Source of the DNA: Bacteriovoracaceae bacterium
GTDB lineage: Bacteria; Bdellovibrionota; Bacteriovoracia; Bacteriovoracales; Bacteriovoracaceae
Assembly (NCBI GenBank): GCA_947440875.1
Contig: CANETG010000024.1
Coordinates: 1 to 17,279, forward strand
Direction of reading: 5' to 3'
Length of the DNA: 17,279 nucleotides
Each line of letters starts with the position of its first letter. The first letter of the stretch is position 1. Positions 7,153-14,042 of the stretch are shown here, piece after piece. The notes beneath the pieces were generated by a model that worked only from the letters and a program-made list of their open reading frames with translations, searched no databases and was not told the DNA's origin. The translations under genes and the position numbers were made by a program.

Positions 7153-7530
7153 ATGAAAAAAAGCCACGTCCGCGATTGTTTCTGTGCCCTTTGCCGGACT
7201 CCTAGGAAGCTTCGCTACACGCGCTCGATCCAGTCGAGACACTATTTTCAAATCCTCGTTCTTTCCCTCGCGGCCACCGCTAGTCTTTCACCATGGTTTG
7301 CCTGGAAAGGTGTTCTGTCTCTTCCCATTATATGGATCATCTTCGATAGCTCCTATAAGTCGCTCTACCGGAAAGAGCTAAAGTGCCCATATTGTGGATT
7401 TGATCCGGCTTGGTACAAAAAAGACGTGAAGTTCACCCGCCAAAAAGTTGAGGAATTCCTCAAGGCCAATCCGGAAAGCCCGGTTGCTCTCAGGGGCCGA
7501 GTCACCGAAAATCCCTTCACCAATCAGTAG
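7153..7530 (+). CDS. Small membrane protein with two CxxC pairs
   Basis: A 125-residue protein. It has CFCALC at residues 9-14 (C9, C11, C14), two hydrophobic segments at about 32-50 and 54-66, and CPYC at 78-81. The two CxxC pairs on either side of a short membrane hairpin would both face the cytoplasm and could together bind one zinc, as in a split zinc ribbon. This is an inference from spacing and is not a named family that I recognise. The C-terminal part is hydrophilic (about 82-125). The ATG is preceded by GAGGAGAACTG, a strong ribosome-binding site. It is divergent from the TadE/G-like gene and about 200 nt upstream of ssb on the same strand. No terminator is evident after it, so it could read into ssb. 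Confidence 0.75.
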   Translation: MKKSHVRDCFCALCRTPRKLRYTRSIQSRHYFQILVLSLAATASLSPWFAWKGVLSLPIIWIIFDSSYKSLYRKELKCPYCGFDPAWYKKDVKFTRQKVEEFLKANPESPVALRGRVTENPFTNQ

Positions 7531-7622
7531 TTATTTTTCTGGTCTGCATTAAGCCCTATAAATTTCAGTGATTTTCCTCTAAACAAATTGGCCTGGTTTT
7601 TCCATAGCTTCAGGTAAGGCTT

Positions 7623-7648
7623 GGACAGGATATTTTCTTTTCCTGTCC
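7623..7648. repeat. Inverted repeat GGACAGGA/TCCTGTCC upstream of ssb
   Basis: Perfect 8-bp arms, GGACAGGA (7623-7630) and TCCTGTCC (7641-7648), with a 10-nt AT-rich loop. It lies just upstream of the possible ssb promoter. No T tract follows (ATTAACC), so an operator or leader structure is as likely as a terminator for the preceding gene. Confidence 0.4.
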
Positions 7649-7651
7649 TCA

Positions 7652-7680
7652 TTAACCTGCGGTAAGACTGTCTTTATAGG
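7652..7680 (+). promoter_or_regulatory. Possible ssb promoter with a dyad in the spacer
   Basis: TTAACC (7652-7657), 17-nt spacer, TATAGG (7675-7680); each hexamer has 4 of 6 consensus bases. The spacer contains the 11-bp palindrome AAGACTGTCTT (7664-7674), well placed for a repressor site. The start point would be near 7687, giving a 5' leader of about 42 nt. Confidence 0.35.
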
Positions 7681-7700
7681 AAAAACCTTACCCATTTCAT

Positions 7701-7715
7701 TCGCATCCTATGCGA
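7701..7715 (+). promoter_or_regulatory. Small hairpin just before the ssb ribosome-binding site
   Basis: TCGCAT (7701-7706), loop CCT, ATGCGA (7710-7715), directly followed by the strong Shine-Dalgarno AAGGAG (7718-7723). The hairpin leaves the ribosome-binding site free. It could stabilise the mRNA or be a protein-binding site. Confidence 0.35.
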
Positions 7716-7728
7716 CTAAGGAGAATTT

Positions 7729-8193
7729 ATGAGTGTTAACAAAGTGATCATTCTGGGACGTCTTGGCCAAGACCCGGAACTGAAGTACACACCAGGTGGA
7801 TCCCCTGTGTGCAACTTCTCGCTTGCGACAACGGAGTCGTGGACTGACAAAGCAGGACAGAAGCAGGAAAAAACTGAATGGCACAGAATTGTCGTTTGGG
7901 GAAAACTCGCTGAACTCTGTAACCAGTACCTCGCTAAAGGCCGTCAGGCATTTCTTGAAGGTCGCCTTCAGACTCGTTCATGGGACGACAAAGACGGAAA
8001 CAAGCGCTACACCACTGAGATCCTCGCTTCCACTGTTCAGTTCATCGGCGGCGCTGCTGCGGGAGCTGGTGCAGGAGCTGAGAGAGGAACTAATAACAAC
8101 GTTGATACGAGCTACGCTCAAGCGGCTCCTGCTGCTCAAGAGTATCAAGTCTCAAACGACGCTCACTTCGCTGCGGATGACATTCCTTTTTAG
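7729..8193 (+). CDS. ssb: Single-stranded DNA-binding protein
   Basis: A 154-residue bacterial SSB that coats single-stranded DNA in replication, recombination and repair. The OB fold spans about residues 1-107, beginning MSVNKVIILGRLGQDPELKY, with typical strands TEWHRIVVWGKLAELC and YLAKGRQAFLEGRLQTRSW. A Gly/Ala-rich linker (about 108-118) and an Asn/Gln/Ala-rich tail follow. The last five residues are DDIPF, the acidic tip that recruits partner proteins such as RecQ, RecG, Exo I and PriA. Length is slightly short of E. coli (178) because the linker is short. The ATG has AAGGAG about 5 nt upstream. It is flanked by a dyad-rich upstream region and a strong terminator, so it is probably a single-gene unit. 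Confidence 0.97.
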   Translation: MSVNKVIILGRLGQDPELKYTPGGSPVCNFSLATTESWTDKAGQKQEKTEWHRIVVWGKLAELCNQYLAKGRQAFLEGRLQTRSWDDKDGNKRYTTEILASTVQFIGGAAAGAGAGAERGTNNNVDTSYAQAAPAAQEYQVSNDAHFAADDIPF

Positions 8194-8201
8194 CCGAAAC
8201 G

Positions 8202-8232
8202 AAAAAGCCCCTCGGAAGAGGGGCTTTTTTTT
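8202..8232 (+). terminator. Intrinsic terminator of ssb
   Basis: Stem GCCCCTC/GAGGGGC with a GGAA tetraloop, extended by A-T pairs, then a run of eight T. It starts about 8 nt after the ssb stop. It has the same GGAA loop as the terminator at 3411-3440. Confidence 0.93.
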
Positions 8233-8320
8233 GCTTAAAATTTGAGAAATAGATTATCTGAATCCGCCTGCATAATAATTATCTCAATGATTCAATTTAG
8301 GATTGCATTCCCAAGGTTCC

Positions 8321-8605
8321 ATGAGCAGTACGACAAAGCTCACCGATCTAAATTGCATGCTGATCACTAAAAATAAAATAACGATTGGACGGTATGTGGA
8401 CACAGTGAAACCCACCGTTCTCTTCCTTCACAATCCCGAATTTGTCGGGCAATTTTTCCGTAGAGGACAAGTTGCCAATATCACTCGGAGATGGGCAGCA
8501 TTTTCTCTCCTTTTATCAATACCCCTCCCAAGTATTCAAAACTTGTGGCTTGGGGAATTGCCAACGAGCCTTGGCATTCTTGAATGTTGCCTATTAAGCT
8601 TCTGA
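8321..8605 (+). CDS. Doubtful small open reading frame
   Basis: It starts MSSTTKLTDLNCMLITKNKI and has a short upstream AAGG at 4 nt. The first half has a plausible composition, while the second half overlaps the dyad-rich stretch and reads like a non-coding translation. There is no domain, signal peptide or clear membrane segment. It is listed because it fills a long gap, but I think it is more likely not a gene. Confidence 0.2.
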   Translation: MSSTTKLTDLNCMLITKNKITIGRYVDTVKPTVLFLHNPEFVGQFFRRGQVANITRRWAAFSLLLSIPLPSIQNLWLGELPTSLGILECCLLSF

Positions 8606-8653
8606 AATGAGGGTAGATATCTTCCTCCGCTCCCAGAAATTCTCTGGCAATGC

Positions 8654-8659
8654 TACAAT
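8654..8659 (+). promoter_or_regulatory. Possible -10 box giving a leaderless HD-GYP mRNA
   Basis: TACAAT (5 of 6 to TATAAT) ends 6 nt before the ATG at 8666, so transcription would start at or within a base of the start codon. The matching -35 position (8631-8636, TCCCAG) is poor. Confidence 0.25.
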
Positions 8660-8665
8660 CTTAGG

Positions 8666-9805
8666 ATGCAAGGAAAGCAAAGTTACTTCTCAGTCAGGCG
8701 AGACTTGATTCAATTAGATAAGCCCATTGGTTATGATCTTTTTGTCAACTCATCGGTCGTGAAAGGCAAGGAAAAGTTTGTCCGTATTTTCCCAAACGGA
8801 GGAGTACTTTCTCAATCGGAAGTCGAAGAGTTTCATACGAAATACGTTCAGCTTTACGTTTCTGAAGAGCAGAGAAAATTTTATCTCCGCTCGCTTGTCA
8901 AAGAGTCTCACGTCGATGATCTGCAGAAAGCCAAAGTGATCAAAGACGCTGCTCTCGATTACCTGCATAATATCTTCGATCAGAACAAAGAATTTTCGAC
9001 GGAGATTCTTACCCAGGGGATCGAAGGCTGCAGAGAAGTCGTCTCCAACATGGTCGATCTTCTCGATCACCAAAATATCGAATCTCTTCGCGGTCTCATC
9101 GGAAATTTATCTTTCCATGATTTCTATACATACGATCATTCGATCAATGTATCGATGTATTGTATTACGATCTACAAGGCCGTGAATCCGAATGCGACGA
9201 AGAAAGAACTCATGCACGCGGGTCTCGGTGGACTCCTTCACGACTTGGGAAAGATTAAAATTCCGACTCACATTCTGAATAATCCGGGTGGTCTCTCAGA
9301 GGAAGATTACCAAGAAATAAAAAAGCATCCTGATTTTGGTCTCGAACTTCTAATCGGGGGCCACTGCGAAGTGGATAAGGATATCGATATCAAAGTTATC
9401 GCTCGCGTCGTGCACGAGCACCACGAAAACTTTGATGGCACTGGCTATCCGGCAAAACTCAAAGGGAAGGAAGATATTCATCTCCTTGCGCGCGTTTGTA
9501 CGATCGCAGACTTCTTCGATGCCATCACGACGAAGCGTTCGTATAACGAGGTCCTTTCAATTTCTGATGCCATGAATACCATGAGGAAATTTCGCGCCGT
9601 TAAACTCGATCCGGATATTTTCGACATCTTCGATAATCACGTAAGATACGTCCGAACTGACCAGGCACGGGATATTCGTCTCTCAGATTCATTTGACCCA
9701 ACCCTGCCCTATGCCAAACTTCCCCTCGAAGAATTAAAGAGAATAGATAAGGAACCGGATTTCGGTAAAATCAAATTCGTCGATGCGAAGAAGAAAAAGG
9801 CTTGA
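8666..9805 (+). CDS. HD-GYP cyclic-di-GMP phosphodiesterase
   Basis: A 379-residue protein. The N-terminal region (about 1-75) resembles the DUF3391-type domain found ahead of some HD-GYP domains (SVRRDLIQLDKPIGYDLFVN). The HD-GYP domain covers about 140-330 and has all the usual metal and signature residues: H158 (TYDHS), H192-D193 (LLHDLGKIKIP), H221 (KKHPDFG), H250, H253-E254, G258-T-G-Y-P262, and D282/D285 (IADFFDAITTKRSY). An intact set predicts an active enzyme that hydrolyses c-di-GMP to pGpG or GMP, lowering this second messenger. No membrane segment or signal peptide, so it is cytoplasmic; the input signal is unknown. The C-terminus ends in Lys (KFVDAKKKKA). There is no Shine-Dalgarno before the ATG, yet the first domain begins immediately, so the start is probably right and the mRNA may be leaderless. 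Confidence 0.93.
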   Translation: MQGKQSYFSVRRDLIQLDKPIGYDLFVNSSVVKGKEKFVRIFPNGGVLSQSEVEEFHTKYVQLYVSEEQRKFYLRSLVKESHVDDLQKAKVIKDAALDYLHNIFDQNKEFSTEILTQGIEGCREVVSNMVDLLDHQNIESLRGLIGNLSFHDFYTYDHSINVSMYCITIYKAVNPNATKKELMHAGLGGLLHDLGKIKIPTHILNNPGGLSEEDYQEIKKHPDFGLELLIGGHCEVDKDIDIKVIARVVHEHHENFDGTGYPAKLKGKEDIHLLARVCTIADFFDAITTKRSYNEVLSISDAMNTMRKFRAVKLDPDIFDIFDNHVRYVRTDQARDIRLSDSFDPTLPYAKLPLEELKRIDKEPDFGKIKFVDAKKKKA

Positions 9806-9882
9806 TTTTACAGACCCCTCCAGACGCAAAACTTTTCCCCAACAAATGTCGATAGAGCATCGATCATAATAAGGAGAGTTCT

Positions 9883-10452
9883 ATGCGATCTTTAGTGGTC
9901 TCGTGTTTCATCTTCCTTGCGGCCTGCACGTCCCCTAAAGGTTTAGATCCCTCGCGTTTGCCAGCCATGGATGCCATCCCGCTTGAGAGAGAAATCCAAA
10001 CTGATTTTAATTCGGATAAAGTCGAAGATTCCGTGAAGATCATCCCTCCATCAGAAATAAGCGATTACCACACTCTCGAAATTCATCTTTCGAGCAAAAA
10101 TAATTTTCAAAAAATCGAGAATAAAAAACTCATCTACGCTTTCTCAAATCCAGGTGCTTCCCTCGAAGTCTTAGAGAATGGATCTTTTAAAGTGATCATT
10201 GATCACTCGAGTATTGGACGTTCGGCTTCTCTGCGGGAGTATACGATTTCTTACCGCGATGAAAAATTCATCCTCTCCGGAATCACGATTTCGGAATACG
10301 ACAGGATTGATCCTGATCTTGGGGGAAGCTGCGATATCAATCTACTCACTGGCCAGGGCGAAAGAAACGCCAAACCCATCAAAGTGAAGCGAGAAAGAAT
10401 TGAGCTCAGCTCTCTGGGGTTTGAGTGGCTCCCAAAAGTTTGTCGATTTTAG
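9883..10452 (+). CDS. Small lipoprotein of unknown function
   Basis: A 189-residue protein starting MRSLVVSCFIFLAACTSPKG. The lipobox LAAC with the lipid-bearing Cys at residue 15 is clear, so it is anchored to a membrane on the periplasmic side. Thr/Ser follow the Cys, with no Asp at +2, so outer-membrane sorting is the default by E. coli rules. The mature part is charged, with no domain I recognise; a stretch with Asp/Asn (QTDFNSDKVEDSVKI) slightly resembles a calcium-binding FG-GAP-like segment, which is weak. Two late Cys (SCDINLL and KVCRF at the end) might form a disulfide. A strong AAGGAGAG lies 6 nt before the ATG. It ends 12 nt from the stop of secG on the opposite strand, with no clear terminator between them. 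Confidence 0.85.
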   Translation: MRSLVVSCFIFLAACTSPKGLDPSRLPAMDAIPLEREIQTDFNSDKVEDSVKIIPPSEISDYHTLEIHLSSKNNFQKIENKKLIYAFSNPGASLEVLENGSFKVIIDHSSIGRSASLREYTISYRDEKFILSGITISEYDRIDPDLGGSCDINLLTGQGERNAKPIKVKRERIELSSLGFEWLPKVCRF

Positions 10453-10464
10453 GAGCAAGGCCAC

Positions 10465-10869
10465 TTACTGTTGAACTGGCTGAGCAGGTTTGGGATCGGT
10501 TGTCGCCGGAGCCGTCGCCGTTGGTGCAGCGGTCGCCTCACCTGGAGGTGTCGTTGGTTTGGCCTTCAGGTTTTCAGCATCCGAGTTTAGCGGTGCTGCA
10601 ACTGGAGCCTCGTTATCGAAGAGCGAGCTCCGAGATTCGCGAGATTTGAGAGTCGTGAGAATAATGGAATTCACCATGAAGCCGATGGCAAGTGCCGTCG
10701 TTAGTTTCGTCATGAAGTTTCCTTTCGCTGAGCTTGAGAAAACTGCCTGAGAAGCTCCTCCACCGCCCATGATCGCTCCCGCTTCAGCACCTTTTCCGAA
10801 CTGGAGGAGGACTGTCACAATGAGGAGGATACAAATAACGACATGGACGACAATCAAAGTGGTAATCAT
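10465..10869 (-). CDS. secG: Preprotein translocase subunit SecG
   Basis: A 134-residue inner-membrane subunit of the SecYEG translocon. It has two membrane segments (about 1-20, and 52-75 around LTTALAIGFMVNSIIL) separated by the conserved cytoplasmic loop VLLQFGKGAEAGAIMGGGGA and AVFSSSAKGNFMTKLT. The ATG at 10869 fits the family start; a TTG at 10878 is a less likely alternative. A ribosome-binding site AAGGG lies slightly far upstream (12 nt). The C-terminal tail of about 50 residues is Ala/Pro/Thr-rich (KAKPTTPPGEATAAPTATAP), longer than in many SecG proteins and probably disordered. It is the last gene of the gap-pgk-tpiA-secG run, 40 nt after tpiA; tpiA-secG adjacency is common in bacteria. 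Confidence 0.93.
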   Translation of the reverse strand: MITTLIVVHVVICILLIVTVLLQFGKGAEAGAIMGGGGASQAVFSSSAKGNFMTKLTTALAIGFMVNSIILTTLKSRESRSSLFDNEAPVAAPLNSDAENLKAKPTTPPGEATAAPTATAPATTDPKPAQPVQQ

Positions 10870-10909
10870 GGTAATCAATTTCCCTTAAAATAATGAGTCT
10901 CTGTTTTTA

Positions 10910-11653
10910 CTATTTATCCCCGCAGAGGGCCAGAAAATCCTGCGCCTTTAGCGATGCCCCGCCTACAAGTCCGCCGTCGATATCCTTTTGAGAAAGGAGT
11001 TCTTCGACATTATCGGGTTTTACGGACCCGCCGTAGAGAATTTTGATGTGCTCGCCCAGGCCGGGAAATCTTTCCTTGAGGACTGATCGAATAAAGGCGT
11101 GCACTTCCTGCGCCTGCGCCGGTGTGGCCGTCTTACCGGTTCCAATCGCCCAAACGGGTTCGTAAGCGATAATGAGTTTATCCACGGTGGGGGAGATGAT
11201 GTCGTTGAGACCTTGAAGAAGCTGATCGCTTATTACTGCAAGTGTCAATTTTGCTTCTCTTTGCGCCAATGTTTCGCCGACACAGTAAACGGCCGCCAGG
11301 CCTTCGCGGAGACAGGTTCTTATTTTGAGTGCACAGATTTTCGATGTTTCCCCAAAAAATTGGCGGCGTTCTGAGTGGCCGACGATGGCGAAGTGTCCGC
11401 CCATCGCCCGTAATGACTTCGCTGAAGTTTCACCAGTGAAGGCTCCGAACGAATTTTCTGAAACGTTTTGGACTCCTACGCGGATGCCTTTCATTTCACC
11501 CATACTGCGAACGAGGTTAAAATGAAGCGCCTGCGGGGCGATCCAGGCTTCCCGTTTAGCACTGAACTTGGGAATAAACTCTTCCATGAAGCGCACGCAA
11601 TCGAGGTCCACGTGATTCATCTTCCAATTGGCGATCAATAATTTATGACTCAT
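10910..11653 (-). CDS. tpiA: Triosephosphate isomerase
   Basis: A 247-residue TIM-barrel enzyme that interconverts dihydroxyacetone phosphate and glyceraldehyde 3-phosphate in glycolysis and gluconeogenesis. The catalytic residues are all present: N9-W-K11-M (IANWKMN), H93 in VGHSERR, E165 in AYEPVWAIGTGKTA (the last part is the flexible phosphate-gripping loop), and the phosphate site ILYGGSVKP near 206-213. Length is typical. The ATG lies 2 nt after the pgk stop, with GGAG inside the end of pgk at 7 nt spacing, so it is coupled to pgk. It ends with a tandem stop TAGTAA. Five Cys are present, none in an unusual place. Confidence 0.98.
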   Translation of the reverse strand: MSHKLLIANWKMNHVDLDCVRFMEEFIPKFSAKREAWIAPQALHFNLVRSMGEMKGIRVGVQNVSENSFGAFTGETSAKSLRAMGGHFAIVGHSERRQFFGETSKICALKIRTCLREGLAAVYCVGETLAQREAKLTLAVISDQLLQGLNDIISPTVDKLIIAYEPVWAIGTGKTATPAQAQEVHAFIRSVLKERFPGLGEHIKILYGGSVKPDNVEELLSQKDIDGGLVGGASLKAQDFLALCGDK

Positions 11654-11655
11654 GA

Positions 11656-12843
11656 CTAAACTCCAAATTTAAGCGCCTCAACACCGGGAAGCTGCCCGCG
11701 CTCGATGTACTCGAGGCTTGCCCCACCGCCACTCGAGACGTGTGAAAATTTATCGGCCTCACCTGACTGTTGAACCGCCGCCACTGAATCCCCTCCACCC
11801 ACAACTGAGAACGCTTCGGTTTCTGCGATCGCATGGGCAACAGACATCGTGCCTCTAGAGAAATTTTCATTCTCAAATAAACCCATCGGTCCGTTCCAGA
11901 AAATCGTTTTCGCTGTTTTTAAGTGATCACCGTATGACTTTATCGTCACCGGCCCGATATCAAGGCCCATCTGCTCAGGCGGAATACTTGTTCCATCGCA
12001 AGGCAGAGGTGCTCCTCCAAATTCCAGAGAAGTGAGGTGATCTTTCGGGAGCTGGATTTTGCCTCCGCGATCGGCGAGGAGAAGTTGTTTGGCCAAAGAG
12101 ACGTCTTCTTCCGAACAGAGTGACTTACCGACTTCGATTCCTTTTGCTTTCAGGAATGGATACGCCATCGCTCCGCCGATCAGGAGCGTGTCGACGAGGA
12201 CGAGCATCTTTTCGATGGTTTTAATTTTATCAGAAACTTTTGCTCCACCGATCACAGCGACGAAAGGCTTCGCCGGTTTTTCGAGCAGTGCTCCTAGGCA
12301 CTCGATCTCTTTTTTCATGAGAAGGCCCGGATAGGCGCGGTTTTTAAAAAAGGCGTTGATGGCGTGAGTAGAAGCATGTTTCCGGTGAGCAGCTCCGAAA
12401 GCATCGTTGACGTAAATATCCCCGTACTGAGCGAGCTTTTCCGCGAGCTCCGTATCGTTTTTTTCTTCCCCTGGAAGGAAACGGATGTTTTCCAGGAGGA
12501 CGAGTTTGGTCTCCGGGAGTTGGAGAAGATTCTTCACTCCATTATCAACTGCGCTCTCAGAAAGAATCACATCTGTGCCAAGTTTTTTAGCAAGGTAAAC
12601 AGCAACCGGCTCCAGCGAATATTGCGGATCAACTTTTCCGTCAGGGCGACCAAGATGACTGATCATCGTAATTTTTGAAGCCCCCTTTTCGAGAAGAAGA
12701 CGAATAGTGGGAATCGCCATATCGATCCGAGAGGCATCGGTAATGGTTTTCGGATCAGTTTTACTGAGAGGAACATTGAAGTCGAAGCGGACGACAATCT
12801 TTTTTCCTTTCAGTTCCGCGGACTCGAGTGACTTGAGCTGCAT
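11656..12843 (-). CDS. pgk: Phosphoglycerate kinase
   Basis: A 395-residue two-domain kinase that transfers the acyl phosphate of 1,3-bisphosphoglycerate to ADP. The N-terminal substrate domain shows VRFDFNVPL (R19, D21, N23) and ISHLGRPDGK (H63, R66), then LLENIRFLPGEEKND and the YVNDAFGAAHRKHAST motif. The C-terminal nucleotide domain shows VIGGAKVSDKI, IFWNGPMGLFE and the GGGDSVAAV glycine loop. Length is normal. The ATG is preceded by AAGGAT at about 4 nt. It starts 9 nt after the gap stop and its stop is 2 nt before tpiA. Confidence 0.98.
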   Translation of the reverse strand: MQLKSLESAELKGKKIVVRFDFNVPLSKTDPKTITDASRIDMAIPTIRLLLEKGASKITMISHLGRPDGKVDPQYSLEPVAVYLAKKLGTDVILSESAVDNGVKNLLQLPETKLVLLENIRFLPGEEKNDTELAEKLAQYGDIYVNDAFGAAHRKHASTHAINAFFKNRAYPGLLMKKEIECLGALLEKPAKPFVAVIGGAKVSDKIKTIEKMLVLVDTLLIGGAMAYPFLKAKGIEVGKSLCSEEDVSLAKQLLLADRGGKIQLPKDHLTSLEFGGAPLPCDGTSIPPEQMGLDIGPVTIKSYGDHLKTAKTIFWNGPMGLFENENFSRGTMSVAHAIAETEAFSVVGGGDSVAAVQQSGEADKFSHVSSGGGASLEYIERGQLPGVEALKFGV

Positions 12844-12852
12844 GGATTATCC

Positions 12853-13881
12853 TTAAAGTTTTTGGCCGATGAAATTGGCCAGATCAATGACTCGATTTGA
12901 GAAGCCCACTTCGTTATCGTACCAGCTGATGATTTTTGCCGTGTTGCCGATTGCGTTGGTCAGTTTCGCATCAAGGATCGAGGATTCAGTTGAGCCCATG
13001 AAATCCATCGAAACGAGTTCTTCTTCAGTGTAACCAAGAATTCCCTTGAGGTTTCCTTCGGCGGCTTTTTTCATGGCGGCATTGATTTCTTCTTTGGTTA
13101 CTTTCTTCTCAAGGACGACCGTGAGGTCAACCAAAGAGACATCGGGAGTGGGGACTCGAACCGCGTAGCCATCGAGCTTACCTTTCATTTCGGGGATCAC
13201 TTCGCCGAGAGCTTTTGCAGCTCCAGTTGAAGTCGGAATCATCGAAAGATTAGCGGCGCGAGCGCGACGAAGATCATCATGCGCATTATCTAGAAGGTTT
13301 TGATCGGAAGTGTAAGAGTGCACCGTCGTCATGAGACCGTTCACGATGCCAAAGTTTTCGTGAAGAACTTTAACGACCGGGGCCAGACAGTTCGTTGTGC
13401 AAGAAGCGTTCGAGATGATGTGATGTTTTGAAGCATCGTAGTTCTCGTGATTAATCCCCATCACGAATGTGCCGTCGAGGTCTTTTCCTGGGGCACACAT
13501 GATAACTTTTTTGACAGTCCCTTTCAGGTGGAGTCCGAGCTTCGCTTTATCTTTAAAGATCCCTGTGCAATCGATCACGACATCGCAACCAACTGAGGAC
13601 CAGTCAAGTTCCGCGGGATCTTTTTGCGAGAAGAATTTGATCTTTCTTCCGTTGTAGCTGATCGTGCTAGATCCCTGATCGAAAGCAAAATCACCTTTCA
13701 GGTGTCCATGAAGGGAATCGTGCTTTAAAAGATGAATGTAGGGTTTCGGATCGCCTGGATTATTGATCGCAACGATTTCAATATTCGTATTCGTATTCGC
13801 TTGAAGACGAAGAAAGTAAGCGCGAAGAATTGTCCTTCCGATTCTTCCGACCCCGTTGACTCCAACTTTGACTGTTTTCAT
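12853..13881 (-). CDS. gap: Glyceraldehyde-3-phosphate dehydrogenase with unusual cofactor-site residues
   Basis: A 342-residue GAPDH that oxidises glyceraldehyde 3-phosphate to 1,3-bisphosphoglycerate. I start at the ATG at 13881 (MKTVKVGVNGVGRIGRT), with GAGGAG just upstream; the frame runs 18 codons further to 13935, but those residues do not belong to the family. The Rossmann loop NGVGRIGR is at 10-17, the catalytic C161 is in SNASCTTNC, and H188 is in TVHSYTSDQ. TSTGAAKAL (218-225) and SWYDNEVGFSNRV near the end are intact. At the NAD-selective Asp (D32 of Bacillus) there is N41 (VAINNPGD), and the L187-P188 pair is N199-A200 (LLDNAHDDLRR). These changes suggest it may also accept NADP. 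It is the first gene of the glycolytic run. Confidence 0.97.
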   Translation of the reverse strand: MKTVKVGVNGVGRIGRTILRAYFLRLQANTNTNIEIVAINNPGDPKPYIHLLKHDSLHGHLKGDFAFDQGSSTISYNGRKIKFFSQKDPAELDWSSVGCDVVIDCTGIFKDKAKLGLHLKGTVKKVIMCAPGKDLDGTFVMGINHENYDASKHHIISNASCTTNCLAPVVKVLHENFGIVNGLMTTVHSYTSDQNLLDNAHDDLRRARAANLSMIPTSTGAAKALGEVIPEMKGKLDGYAVRVPTPDVSLVDLTVVLEKKVTKEEINAAMKKAAEGNLKGILGYTEEELVSMDFMGSTESSILDAKLTNAIGNTAKIISWYDNEVGFSNRVIDLANFIGQKL

Positions 13882-13966
13882 AAGACTCCTCATGTCACCG
13901 ACGTGGTAGCGAAAATGGTTCAAAAACAAAGACATTTTAACGGTTTAGATATACTCCTTTAATCTG

Positions 13967-13994
13967 ATTATGTGTAGCGGTTTCACCCGAACAA
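13967..13994 (-). promoter_or_regulatory. Possible promoter of the gap-pgk-tpiA-secG run
   Basis: Minus strand: TTGTTC (13994-13989), 16-nt spacer, CATAAT (13972-13967). The -10 is good (5 of 6) and the -35 is weak (3 of 6). Transcription would begin near 13960, leaving a leader of about 80 nt before the gap ATG. An AAAGGAG with no start codon at the right distance lies inside this leader (13960-13954). Confidence 0.3.
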
Positions 13995-14042
13995 GGGTAG
14001 ATTTAAAACCTTATTCCCACCACTTGACGCGAGTATTCCACT

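Larger units (their letters stand above)
8233..8665. other. 433-nt region rich in inverted repeats, no convincing gene
   Basis: Between the ssb terminator and the HD-GYP start. It holds several dyads: CCCGA/TCGGG (about 8435-8449), GGCAA (8448-8452) with TTGCC (8472-8476), CCCAAG (8527-8532) with CTTGGG (8549-8554), and TGCCAA (8559-8564) with TTGGCA (8571-8576). GGCAA or its complement TTGCC occurs five times. A reading frame from the ATG at 8321 to 8605 (94 residues) crosses it; its translation lacks a recognisable domain and its end (LGILECCLLSF) looks random. An unannotated small RNA, a long structured leader, or the remains of a gene are all possible. Confidence 0.4.

Noticed and set aside
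8545..8595. Sigma-54-like elements (TGGC with a nearby TTGC)
   Set aside because: The GG-to-GC spacing is off by at least one base in each case, and sigma-54 promoters are strict about it.
13882..13935. 18-residue N-terminal extension of GAPDH
   Set aside because: GAPDH begins at the Rossmann strand (KVGVNGVGRIGR), and a good ribosome-binding site precedes the ATG at 13881.
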